Below are positions 20,434 to 29,966 of a stretch of 64,000 bases of DNA, piece by piece. The stretch's first letter is position 1. Each line of letters starts with the position of its first letter. Below the pieces are notes generated by a model that made no database searches, had not been told where the DNA came from, and was given only the letters and a program-made list of their open reading frames with translations. The stretch is from Macrostomum hystrix (taxonomy: Eukaryota; Platyhelminthes; Macrostomidae), in assembly GCA_950097015.1 (NCBI GenBank), contig CATNEN010000029.1, positions 8,285,501 to 8,349,500 on the forward strand. The letters run 5' to 3'. The translations under genes were made by a program, and so were the position numbers.

Positions 20434-23400
20434 TTAGTCGCTCTCGCGCAACACGCGGCGCAAGATTTTGCCTGACGGATTACGCGGTATGGCCGAAACG
20501 AATCTAACGCCGCCCTCCAGCCGTTTATAGTCGGCGGCATTCTTGGCCACAAAGTCGGCCACCTGGCGCTCTGTGAGCTTCGGGTCCGAGTCTGACCGGC
20601 GGACAATGTAAGCGCGCGGCGCTTCGCCCAGACGATCGTGCGGCACGCCGATAACACCGGCGTCTGCGACGCCCGGGCAGGCCAGGAGCAGGGCTTCCAG
20701 CTCTGCGATGGATAGGGAAAACTAAGGATATAAGTATTGGTGGGCTACTATAAGTAGGATAATATGATTTTTTTATAGCAAACAGCTGTTGAGGGTAATT
20801 ACTGAAAAACCCTGTGATGGGTCACACCAAAAACGGAACCGGAGGGCCAATGACCCATCACAGAGTTGGGATAATACTAATGACCGATCATAGAGTTGGG
20901 ATAATACTAATGACCGATCATAGAGTTGGGATAATACTAATGACCGATCATAGAGTTGGGATAATACTAATGACCCATAATAGAGTTGGGATAATACGCT
21001 CGTACTAATGACCCATCATAGAGATGGGATAATACTAATGACCGATCATAGAGATGGGATAATACTAATGACCGATCACAGAGTTGGGATAATACTAATG
21101 ACCGATCATAGAGTTGGGGCAATACTAATGACCGATCATAGAGTTTGGATAATACTAATGACCGATCATAGAGTTGGGGCAATACTAATGACTGATCATA
21201 GAGTTTGGATAATACTAATGACCGATCATAGAGTTGGGGTAATACTAATGACCGATCATAGAGTTGGGGTAATACTAATGACCTATCATAGAGTTGGGAC
21301 AACATTAATCTGATTATAGAGCTGGGGATAAGATCATACAAGCATATAACTCGGAAAGTTCAATGACTGATCATAAAACTCGTCAGGAGTCAATGACTGA
21401 TCATAAAACTCGTCAGGAGTCAATGACTGATCATAAAACTCGTCAGGAGTCAATGACTGATCATAAAACTCGTCAGGAGTCAATGACTGATCATAAAACT
21501 CGTCAGGAGTCAATGACTGATCATAAAACTCGTCAGGAGTCAATGACTGATCATAAAACTCGTCAGGAGTCAATGACTGATCATAAAACTCGTCAGGAGT
21601 CAATGACTGATCATAAAACTCGTCAGGAGTCAATGACTGATCATAAAACTCGTCAGGAGTCAATGACTGATCATAAAACTCGTCAGGAGTCAATGACTGA
21701 TCATAAAACTCGTCAGGAGTCAATGACTGATCATAAAACTCGTCAGGAGTCAATGACTGATCATAAAACTCGTCAGGAGTCAATGACTGATCATAAAACT
21801 CGTCAGGAGTCAATGACTGATCATAAAACTCGTCAGGAGTCAATGACTGATCATAAAACTCGTCAGGAGTCAATGACTGATCATAAAACTCGTAAGGAGT
21901 CAAAGAGTGATCATACAACTCGTCAGGAGTCAATGAACGATCATAGATCTATTGAGTCAATGACCGATCATAGATCTAATGAGTCAATGACCGATCATAG
22001 ATCTAATGAGTCAATGACCGATCAAATAGCAATGACCCATTCCCGCCATAGCTCTCACCAGCCGGCGCCACCTGGAAGGCCTTGACCTTGATGAACTCCT
22101 TCAGCCGGTCTGTAATAAAGAATTGACCGTACTTATCGTACCAGCCGACATCTCCGGTGTGATACCAGCCATCCTTCACCGACTCAAGCGTCGCGTGCTC
22201 ATTCTTATAATAGCCCAGCATGCGATGCGGCCCAGTGACAACTATTTCGCCGCTTTGATTTGGTCCCAGATCTTCGCCAGTGACAGTAGACACAAGGCGG
22301 GTTCGCTGCAACGACACTGGCACACCGACGGAGCCCATGTGATCCGATCCCGCCAGCCGACGCTCCAGGGGTGGCACCACGTGGGTTAGCGGCGACATCT
22401 CCGTGCCACCGTAGGCTTGGATAACGTCCACAGTTGGATTCCATCTGGGATTAGAGTCACCTAAATTGTTATAGCATGGTCACTGCTGGCGATTGTTACA
22501 GCAGGAAATTGTCCCAACAGGCAATCGTCACTACAGGCAATTGTCCCAACAGGAAATTGTAGTGAGTCGCTAGTTACTAGGCTTAGCATCTAGCTCCCTC
22601 TCATTGACTAGCTAGTCATCGCCGCTGTGTGGTTTAGTTTAGTCTCCCTTAAAAGTTTAGTTAATGAGTTGGTTACAGTATAAAACTTTGGCCGGTATTT
22701 CCACGGTTTTTCCACGGCAGTTTTGGCACGCCCACGGTAATTCCGCCTGCCTAAATCTTTCCAGCCAATGAGAGCGCTAGAAAGGCCTCCGTCAATGGCA
22801 GAGTTGGAAGGGATCCAAACCGTATATAAATACGAGCCACACTAGAGCCCAAAAATAAGAGCGCGTCGCGAGCACCGGCCGCGGAGTCTAAGTCTTAAGT
22901 TAGGGGTTTGGACAAGCAATACCTTACCTTACGCTTGGATAAGTGCGGCCAGCATCAATTAGGACTAGAAGAAATTTGGATAAGAGCGTCTTTGTATTAG
23001 ATAGTAGGCAGCGAGAGAACTCTTGGATAAGGGACCAACTCTTGTCATTAGCTGATTAGGTAATTAGGTTGCTGGGATTTCTTTTGGATAGGAGTCATAC
23101 GCAGACGTGCAGGTGATCTCGTGAATTCGAGACCTGCTGTTGGTACAGTAGTGAGATATCTCTTGGCCGAAAGATTAATCCTGTCAGGGACCTATTAGGG
23201 ATTGACCGCCGTCTCCTCCGTTCAGCAGCGTCCGTGTTTAGCGTGGATATTGTCCACAGACATTGTCTCCCAGTCTCGTACCTCAGGTGTTTATTTCAGA
23301 AGCTAACCAACATGTTTAATTACAAATACTCGTAATTCTTCTCACGATATTTTAAATGATTAAAAAGTAAGGAAACAACAATAGCTCACCTTTGAGCCAA

Positions 23401-25832
23401 TCGATCGCGCAGTCGCCTCTGTACATCGGCTCCCAGTGGCGCAGCAGCGGATAATACAAGTCGCACCGAACTAAGATTGGCACGTTCAGTCAGCGAATGC
23501 TGCAGTAGGAACAGCACTAAAGGTGGCACCAGGGCCATCTGGGTAATCCTGTGACGCTCAATAGAATTCAGCATTAATTCCGGATCAAACTGGGGCAATA
23601 GGACTGTGGTGTAGCCCAGAGCCAGGCTCATACTGACAATGGTAAAGCCGGATATGTGAAAGCAGGGCAGCAGGCCAAGGGAAACTTCAGTCAATTCGGG
23701 AAATCCTGCAGTAGCAGCCAGCTGTAGGGGATTGCAGTTCAGGCTGGCGTGGCTCAGCGCTACGCCTTTAGGCAGGCCGGTAGTGCCGCTGCTGAATGGA
23801 ATGGCCGCCACGCTGTGAGCATCGCAGGCTGAGGGAGTGATCAGGTGAGCAACTTGATAGCTTAAAGTTTGCAGGACACTGAATCGCGTGCTGGCCGGGC
23901 CGCTATTGGCTCTGACCCTCACGCGAATGTGATTGGTCGGGGACCGGTGGGGCCAGAAGCTCCGCTCTGTACTCTCTAGGGGGGCAGCCCCACCAATAGT
24001 CTTTGTTCATCTTTCGCGTTGTCAATAGCAACGACTAGGTACGCTTTCTAAGCTCAATCTTGAACAAGGCGAAGAATAAGCCAATATGTTAGTTTTTCAC
24101 TGCACACAAAAACTTACGAACATCAAACGATTGAAAAGCAGCTCCCGAATCGGTTGTCAATCGGTTAAACGACAGAATTCGACCACTGCCTCCTCCAGCG
24201 CCTTCGCCGTCAACAACAAAGACTGTGCGCAGATCTGGAAGATTATCATCGCCAGCGGCTTGAATCAGTTGTGACAGTCGGGCAGCGCCAACAACAGCCA
24301 TTGTGGCGCCAGTGAGCTTCAAGTGGTAGGCCAGCTCTCGGGGCGTGAACTGATTGAGTACCAGACGATAATAACCGGTAAATTTTGGGACTTGACTAAA
24401 ATCTCGTCTGCAGAATTCCACCAGAATCAGGAAATCTGAACTCCTAAAATCATAACCCCGAAGCGATTACTTCCCAAAAACCCAGACACATTTTATATCA
24501 TATATTACATACATGTAATAATAATAATAATTATTATTATTATTATTACACAAACCCCAATAAACAATCATCTAAAACCTTTAAAGGAACACCTAACACT
24601 TTAATCTAATCCTGAAATTTATCACCTGAACTCTAAAACAATACCTGAACACAACGAAATTCGGAATCCTAAACTCCAGGAACCCTGAAACCGTAGCCAA
24701 ACCCTGAAACCGTAGCCAAACCCTGAAACCGTAGCCAAACCCTGAAACCGTAGCCAAAGCCTGAAACCGTAGCCAAACCCTGAAACCGTAGCCAAACCCT
24801 GAAACCGTAGCCAGACCCTGAAACCGTAGCCAAACCCTGAAACCGTAGCCAAACCCTGAAACCGTAGCCAAACCCTGAAACCGTAGCCAAACCATGAAAC
24901 CGTAGCCAAACCCTGAAACCGTAGCCAGACCCTGAAACCGTAGCTAAACCCTGAAACCTTAGCTAAACCCTGAAACCGTAGCCAGACCCTGAAACCGTAG
25001 CCAAACCCTGAAACCATAGCCAAACCATGAAACCGTAGCCAGACCCTGAAACAGTAGCCAAACCCTGAAACCGTAGCCAAACCATGAAACCGTAGCCAGA
25101 CCCTGAAACCGTAGCCAAACCCTGAAACCGTAGCCAAACCCTGAAACCATACACAAACCATGAAACCATACGCAACCCCTGAAACCTAACCAAACCCTCA
25201 AACTTTACACAAACCCCTAGCTAATAATCGAATTATATCCTGCCTTCGAACCCCAAGACACGATAAAAAATACTAAAGGAAAAGGAAGGCAGGTTCAACT
25301 GAGAAACTGAAAGTTAACCTCTAGCCACTAAACTTAACACAAGCCATTAAACCCAAACGGAACAGGCGCTCTGCTTGAAGATACTAGCTGCCCTCGCATA
25401 TCTGAACAAAAAACTAACCATGGGATTAATTAGTGTCACGGCGCCGCCAATGGCAATGGCTGCCAGTTGGGCCACAACAAATTCCGGACAATTGTGCAGC
25501 ACCATGCCCAACACCTGGCCGGGACCAAATCCTGACCGAATCAGAGCGCTGGCAGCCTTGGCTACTCGCTCTTTCAATTCTGCATAGCTGACAGTGGAAC
25601 TGTCTGGAGCAAACACTAGCGCCGGCTTGCTGCTTAACTGATCAGCTCGGGACAGGGCAAACTTTGCATAGTTCACCTCTGGCTGAGGAACTGATGGAGC
25701 TGGCGACTCTAATATAATTGAGCCAGCAGATGAGGCAAAGCTGCGATTACTGACACCTGATGCAATGGCCAATGACTTGGATTGGCAAGAAAGTGTTAGC
25801 CTGGATAGTGTAAACAGGCGTGGCCACATCAT
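20434..25832 (-). CDS. Acyl-CoA synthetase, ACSF2/4-coumarate ligase type
   Basis: These ANL-superfamily enzymes activate a carboxylate with ATP to the acyl-AMP, then form the CoA thioester. Five exons are read: 25832-25419, 24349-24118, about 23852-23390, 22444-22059 and 20702-20434, giving about 587 residues. The start MMWPRLFTLSRLTLSC, followed by Ser/Arg-rich sequence, fits a mitochondrial presequence. Motifs are NPM/FTPRELAYHLK across junction 1, the AMP-binding loop SSGTTGLPKG at about 236-245, YGGTEMSP, GWYHTGDVGWYD, DRLKEFIKVKAFQVAPAE across junction 4, and PSGKILRR carrying the conserved C-terminal lysine near residue 577. Junctions 1, 3 and 4 keep phase and family sequence; the exon-3 acceptor is the least certain. 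Introns carry minisatellites (1, 4) and a possible solo LTR (3). A 3'-truncated duplicate lies upstream. Confidence 0.92.
20871..21310. repeat. 30-bp minisatellite, synthetase intron 4
   Basis: Unit close to atgaccgatcatagagttgggataatacta, with point variants. It is related in sequence (atgac-gatcata core) and period to the adjacent array at 21,357-22,030. Confidence 0.93.
21357..22030. repeat. Highly homogeneous 30-bp minisatellite, synthetase intron 4
   Basis: About 18 essentially identical copies of a unit starting caatgactgatcataaaact and ending cgtcaggagt, then degenerating rightward into shorter gatcatagatctaatgagtc units. Open frames of 240 and 199 codons cross it because the period is a multiple of three. 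The array is intronic and antisense to the gene, so I do not call them genes. Confidence 0.95.
22558..23312 (+). mobile_element. Possible solo LTR in synthetase intron 3
   Basis: Intron 3 holds a promoter-like block: ccaatgagag near 22,765, a TATA box in ccgtatataaatacgagcc near 22,820, and GC-rich sequence about 40 bp downstream. A TG...CA interval (tgtagtgagtcgc to agctaaccaaca) encloses it, as in an LTR. No target-site duplication is visible at those exact ends. The element could instead be an internal promoter. It is present again at 30,294-31,048. Confidence 0.35.
24660..25195. repeat. 19-bp minisatellite, synthetase intron 1
   Basis: Unit close to accctgaaaccgtagccaa, with sporadic substitutions (agacc, catg, agcta). 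It is preceded at 24,515-24,547 by an ataata/attatt self-complementary tract. An identical copy is at 32,396-32,931 within the duplicated unit. Confidence 0.95.
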
Positions 25833-26374
25833 GGCTGGAAATTGAAAAACGATTGTATTGTAATTGCATAACACACTCCAATTCAATGGTTATTTTTGCA
25901 TATAGCCTTAAGCCTTCTACAAAAAAACAAAGGCTATAGTATACAAATGTATAGTTTGTGCATATAAGATGTTCTAGGTAAGTAGGTAAATCTAACTTAG
26001 AAATTGTGAACAAAACTGTACTCATAGACACAACAAAATTATTTTGATATTTTAAGCTTAGATTAAAGTTTTTTAAAGTAGATAGCTACAATGTGTAAAA
26101 AATAGGCCAAACAGGTCAAACAGATCTTTGAAAGCCTTGGTCTAGTGACCTACCATATGTATGTATATGATAGCTAACTTAAGTTATGTATGGCATAGGC
26201 TATAACTATATCCTATAACTATGGCATAGGAAAATAAAGGTAGCCAGATATGGCAACAACACTTATCTATTAACTAGCTGGCTATACAAAAAAATTGGTT
26301 TAGCCAGATTGTCACCGCAGGTAAGACAATAGTAAAAAACAATTTAAGTTCTAGATAAGAGTATTGGGCAAGTC
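25833..26374. other. Synthetase upstream region
   Basis: AT-rich. An acceptor-like TTTCCAG lies two bases before the ATG at 25,832, so a 5' non-coding exon or a trans-spliced leader is possible. No TATA box stands out. The identical region recurs at 33,569-34,110. Confidence 0.4.
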
Positions 26375-26646
26375 CATACATGCGCAACCTCCCAAATCTT
26401 AGCCGGCCGTGCGACTTAGTTTTAGCTCTCATTTGCAACTTAGTTCGTTTCATTGCTCTATTTACAACTTAGTTTGCTCTCATTTGCTCTCTTTTTCTCT
26501 CCCCTTTTTCCTTTTCTTCATGCCTTCCTTTTTTGTCCCTTGGTCCCCCCTTTGATTTTTTTGCACTTGGTTGATTGGTTTTTGCGACTTACCTTGCTTG
26601 GCCCTTGTTTCACCCGGCCGGGTCGGCCGGGTGTTGCGCATGTATG
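26375..26646. mobile_element. 272-bp MITE, perfect 14-bp TIR, 8-bp TSD
   Basis: Ends are CATACATGCGCAAC and its exact reverse complement GTTGCGCATGTATG. Exact 8-bp flanking repeats ggcaagtc lie at 26,367-26,374 and 26,647-26,654. It is non-coding. An 8-bp duplication with CA-starting ends fits hAT or P-type cut-and-paste elements; the superfamily is not resolved. An identical copy is at 34,111-34,382. Confidence 0.85.
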
Positions 26647-26654
26647 GGCAAGTC

Positions 26655-27263
26655 AAATAATCATATCAATATATAATATAGAATTTACTTAGTTCTATTC
26701 CAGATAGCAGAGTTCTAGTCTCAGGTGTGGAAACAGCTTTGAAAGTTCTAGGTCTATTTTTATTTGCTAACCAATATATATATAGTATATAATTAGCCAA
26801 CTATTATGCTTATATAATGGCCTAGTTTTTGCCATAGCTAACAAGTAGGCCCCTAGCTAACTCTAGTCATTCTATGATAGAGTGATAGTGTATCAATTTA
26901 TTAAATCATGTGTTCCTTAAGTTTTTTTCTTTCCAATATAGCTTAGGCTAAGATAGTCAGATTTTAATGCTCTTTCAAATTATTTAGCTTATGCTATGGA
27001 AATTAATCTCTACACCCAGTTTAAGCCTATTCTTTTAGCAAAGCAAAGTGCTTTTTAATATATGTATTTTGGCCAAATATTCTTGCTTCTAGAGTTACAG
27101 ACAGGTTCATCCAAAGGAAGAAACTGATTTTCATAACAGAATGGGGCTAAGGCCCTTTAGGAAAAACTTTTGGATAGGCCTATACCTGGTATATTTTGGA
27201 AAATACCCTCCGATCCACTAGGCCTAGAAGCCTATGTAAGACTATAAAGTATATCCTATATCT
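26655..27263. other. AT-rich spacer, no gene seen
   Basis: Rich in tata and tagcta motifs. No exon is supported. It ends in cctatatct, the left copy of the fold-back element's target-site duplication. Confidence 0.4.
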
Positions 27264-28240
27264 GGGAGCACGAGACTTGCCCGCAGGCGAACTGCCCGCC
27301 GAGATTTGCCCGCAGGAGATTTGCCCGTCGAGATTTGCCCGCCGAGGTTTGCCCGCAGAGATGTGCCCGCAGTGCATTCTGCCCGCAGGAGATTTGCCCG
27401 TCGAGATTTGCCCGCAGAGATTTTCCCGTCGAAATTTTCCCGTCGAGATTTGCCCGCAGAGATTTGCCCGCAGAGATTTTCCCGCAATGTCGTGGGGTCC
27501 CCGACATGCACCATATAGGACTCCATGGCTTATTTACTGGATTTGTCATTCGGTGGTTGAGCAGATCGAGGTGATAAAATCCAGGCGGCTGACATGTGAA
27601 TTTGAAACAGACAGCGCTCCACCAGCTAGAGATTCCAATACCGGGACCGGGATTTGAGAGCAAACACCTGGAATTCCAATCTCAGGACTTAAAATTGCCC
27701 ACCATTCAGCGGGATTTCAATTTTTCGGGATTTGCTGGGACTGAAAATGCTGGGGATTTTATGGGAGTTGGACAGGAATATCCCGAACCCGACAATCCTG
27801 GGATTGGAAACTAGCCGGGATTTTACCATCCCTACCACCAGGCACCAGCAAAAAATTGCTGCTACAAAAGATTATAGAACAGGCTACAGTAATTTAGCAG
27901 AAAGGAAATTTGAGGTGTCTGCGAAATGCCAAAGAAATATCTTATGCATTTGCGGCAGTAAGAGTTTCAGATTCACACGGTTGAAATCTGGCAGGTAAAT
28001 AATTTCGATAAGTATAAGTCGATTTTTGCAAGATTAAAACTGCATTGCGGGAAAATCTCTGCGGGCAAATCTCGACAGGCAAATCTCAATGGGCAAATCT
28101 CGACGGGCAAATCTCCTGCGGGCAGAATGCACTGCAGGCAAATCTCTGCGGGCAAACCTCGGTGGGCAAATCTCGACAGGCAAATCTCCTGCGGGCAAAT
28201 CTCGGCGGGCAGTTCGCCTGTGGGCAAGTCTCATGGACCC
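27264..28240. mobile_element. MULE-like fold-back element, 9-bp TSD
   Basis: Long imperfect terminal inverted repeats (about 27,264-27,490 and 28,046-28,240) are built of short sub-repeats (gagatttgcccgcag type). The ends read GGGAGCACGAGACTTGCC and, inverted, GGGTCCATGAGACTTGCC. Exact 9-bp direct repeats cctatatct flank it (27,255-27,263 and 28,241-28,249). Long TIRs, G-rich ends and a 9-bp TSD point to a non-autonomous Mutator-like element. No transposase lies inside. An identical copy is at 35,000-35,976. Confidence 0.78.
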
Positions 28241-28800
28241 CCTATATCTATATATATAAAAGTGAAAACTCTGTCTGTGTGTGTGTCTGTCTGTGTGTGT
28301 GCAACCTTTTGTCTTTATAGATGCCGAAACCGCTCAACCAAATTGCACCAAACTTTGCACATACCTAAAACCACCTACGCTGAGTGCAATAGGCTACTCA
28401 AATTCCCGAAAAATCATTTCCATCCTGCTCAAAAGTGCAAAAAACTGCTCAAAAATCGTCAAAAAATCACTCAATTCGACATATCGTCGCCCCACTTTGT
28501 CAGAGTTTCTCCAAATTTGATCCACTTACACTTTACATGTTTTCCAACAATGCTGTCAATTTTGAACATCTCTACTCAATCCAGAGCAAAGCTGCATCAT
28601 CTCAAAGTGAGTCACTTTTTTTTTCCGAGGACAGCCACCCCAACTCCCCTCCGCCACTCTGCGGGCCAAATTTTATTACAGCCACCCCCTCCCTTCCCCG
28701 GGCGCCGAAGCCCCAGACTGTACATTGTATTTCAAGCCGTGAATGTACACAGCCCAAACCCCTAGACTGTCTACTGGCCCCCAAGCAGCACTGAGACTGA
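28241..28800. other. Spacer with (TG)n tract, possible Helitron sequence
   Basis: Contains ctgtctgtgtgtgtgtctgtc, then tttatagatgccgaaaccgctcaacc. Such a run is often seen in non-coding parts of rolling-circle or similar transposons. I cannot delimit the element. The open frames crossing it are not convincingly coding. Confidence 0.35.
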
Positions 28801-29496
28801 GTGCGGTGGCGTCCCAGTGCGCAGGGCTCTCCGGTTGATATTTCTCTCCAGCCAGCCTATTTCTCTCGATATGCTGATGTTGACTGGCTGTCAGAGAGGG
28901 CAATTCTGTGTCCTAGAAATGATGCCGCCAACGAAATTAACTACCAACTGCTTCAGGAGTTGCCAGGTGCAGTTTTCACCTACAAGTCAATTGATACAAC
29001 GTTGACTGATGACACCGCTGTGGAGTATCCTGTTGAGTTTCTGAACTCTCTAGATCCTCCTGGAACTCCATCGCACAACTTGCAGCTGAAAGTTGGGGCA
29101 CCAATTATGCTCCTCCGCAACCTGAATGCGCCAAGGCTGTGTAACGGCACCAGACTGATAGTCAGGCGGCTCTTCCCACACGTGATTGAGGCCACGATAA
29201 TGACTGGATCTGGCAGAGGAGAGTCTGTGTTCGTTCCCCGGATTCCAATTATCCCCACGGACCTGCCATTTCAGTTCAAGCGACTGCAGTTCCCTGTGAG
29301 AGTGTGCTTTGCGATGACTATTAACAAGGCTCAGGGACAGTCGCGGAAGGTGGCTGGCATCAACCTGGAGACTCCTTGCTTCTCGCATGGGCAGCTTTAT
29401 GTCGCCTGCTCCCGTATTGGAACTCCAGCTGGCCTATTCATTTTCGCACCAAGGGGAAGAACGAAGAATGTGGTGTATCCCCAGGCCTTGAGGTGA
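28801..29496 (+). mobile_element. Helitron Pif1-type helicase, C-terminal fragment
   Basis: Helitrons encode a Rep/helicase protein for rolling-circle transposition. The 231-codon open frame matches the end of its Pif1-like helicase. It contains SERAILCPRNDAANEIN, LKVGAPIMLLRNLNAPRLCN, GTRLIV, PFQFKRLQFPVR, the late motif FAMTINKAQGQS and FSHGQLYVACSR. The 5' half (Rep domain, Walker motifs) is absent, and the frame simply begins after unrelated sequence with no recognised ATG. The natural C-terminal stop is retained. It is a 5'-truncated relic inside the duplicated unit and is unlikely to be functional alone. Confidence 0.85.
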
Positions 29497-29648
29497 CTCG
29501 CAAGCAATTAATAGAAAAGTAGTCACGAATTGACCTTGACTTGTCTAACTCTGAACTCTGAAACAGTTTAATTTTGTTTCTTTGATATTGTTATTGTTAT
29601 GTCATGGCTATTTTACTTATGTATACGCGTGTACATGCATACTGTATA

Positions 29649-29922
29649 CAGAGGCAGATTTAGGGGGGGGGCAGGGGGGCAGTCGCCCCCCTAAATTTTA
29701 ATCATGGGAATAAGATGCACCCACCAGGGGCGCCAGTTGCAGCACTGGCACCCCTTTTCGGCCGCTGGCGCCCTTTTTTCAGCCGCTGGCTCCCGTTTTT
29801 CAGCCGCTGGCGCCCTTTCTTGGCTCCTGGCGCCCTTTTTCTGCCGCTGGCACCCCCTCTGTGATTCTCATGGCGCTCCCCTGACAGACCGCCCCAAAAC
29901 AAAATTCCTGGATCTGCCACTG
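29649..29922. mobile_element. hAT-type MITE, 274 bp, 8-bp TSD
   Basis: The left end is CAGAGGCAGATTTAGG. The right end, inverted, is CAGTGGCAGATCCAGG. Exact 8-bp repeats actgtata flank it (29,641-29,648 and 29,923-29,930). The interior has G/C homopolymer runs and ggcgccctttttc sub-repeats. These ends match the common hAT terminus. It lies 58 bp from the duplication junction. Confidence 0.88.
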
Positions 29923-29966
29923 ACTGTATAGAGGAGTGGCTAAGAGACATGTTTCTAAAGAAGTAA

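Noticed and set aside
21334-22085. Long open frames (240 and 199 codons) with 10-residue repeats on both strands
   Set aside because: They are created by the homogeneous 30-bp array, whose period is a multiple of three. The array is within intron 4 of the synthetase and has no unique flanking coding sequence.
22557-23313. Full LTR retrotransposon in synthetase intron 3
   Set aside because: Only one LTR-like block is present per unit, with no internal gag/pol and no matching target-site duplication. Kept only as a tentative solo LTR.
25833-25886. Synthetase start further upstream at a TTG codon
   Set aside because: The upstream residues (NWSVLCNYNTIVFQFPA) do not look coding and lie before an acceptor-like TTTCCAG. 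ATG at 25,832 gives a plausible mitochondrial presequence.
27180-27657. Protein-coding gene in the gagatttgcccgc repeats (frames up to 153 codons)
   Set aside because: Frames lie in the sub-repeated inverted termini of the fold-back element and appear on both strands equally.
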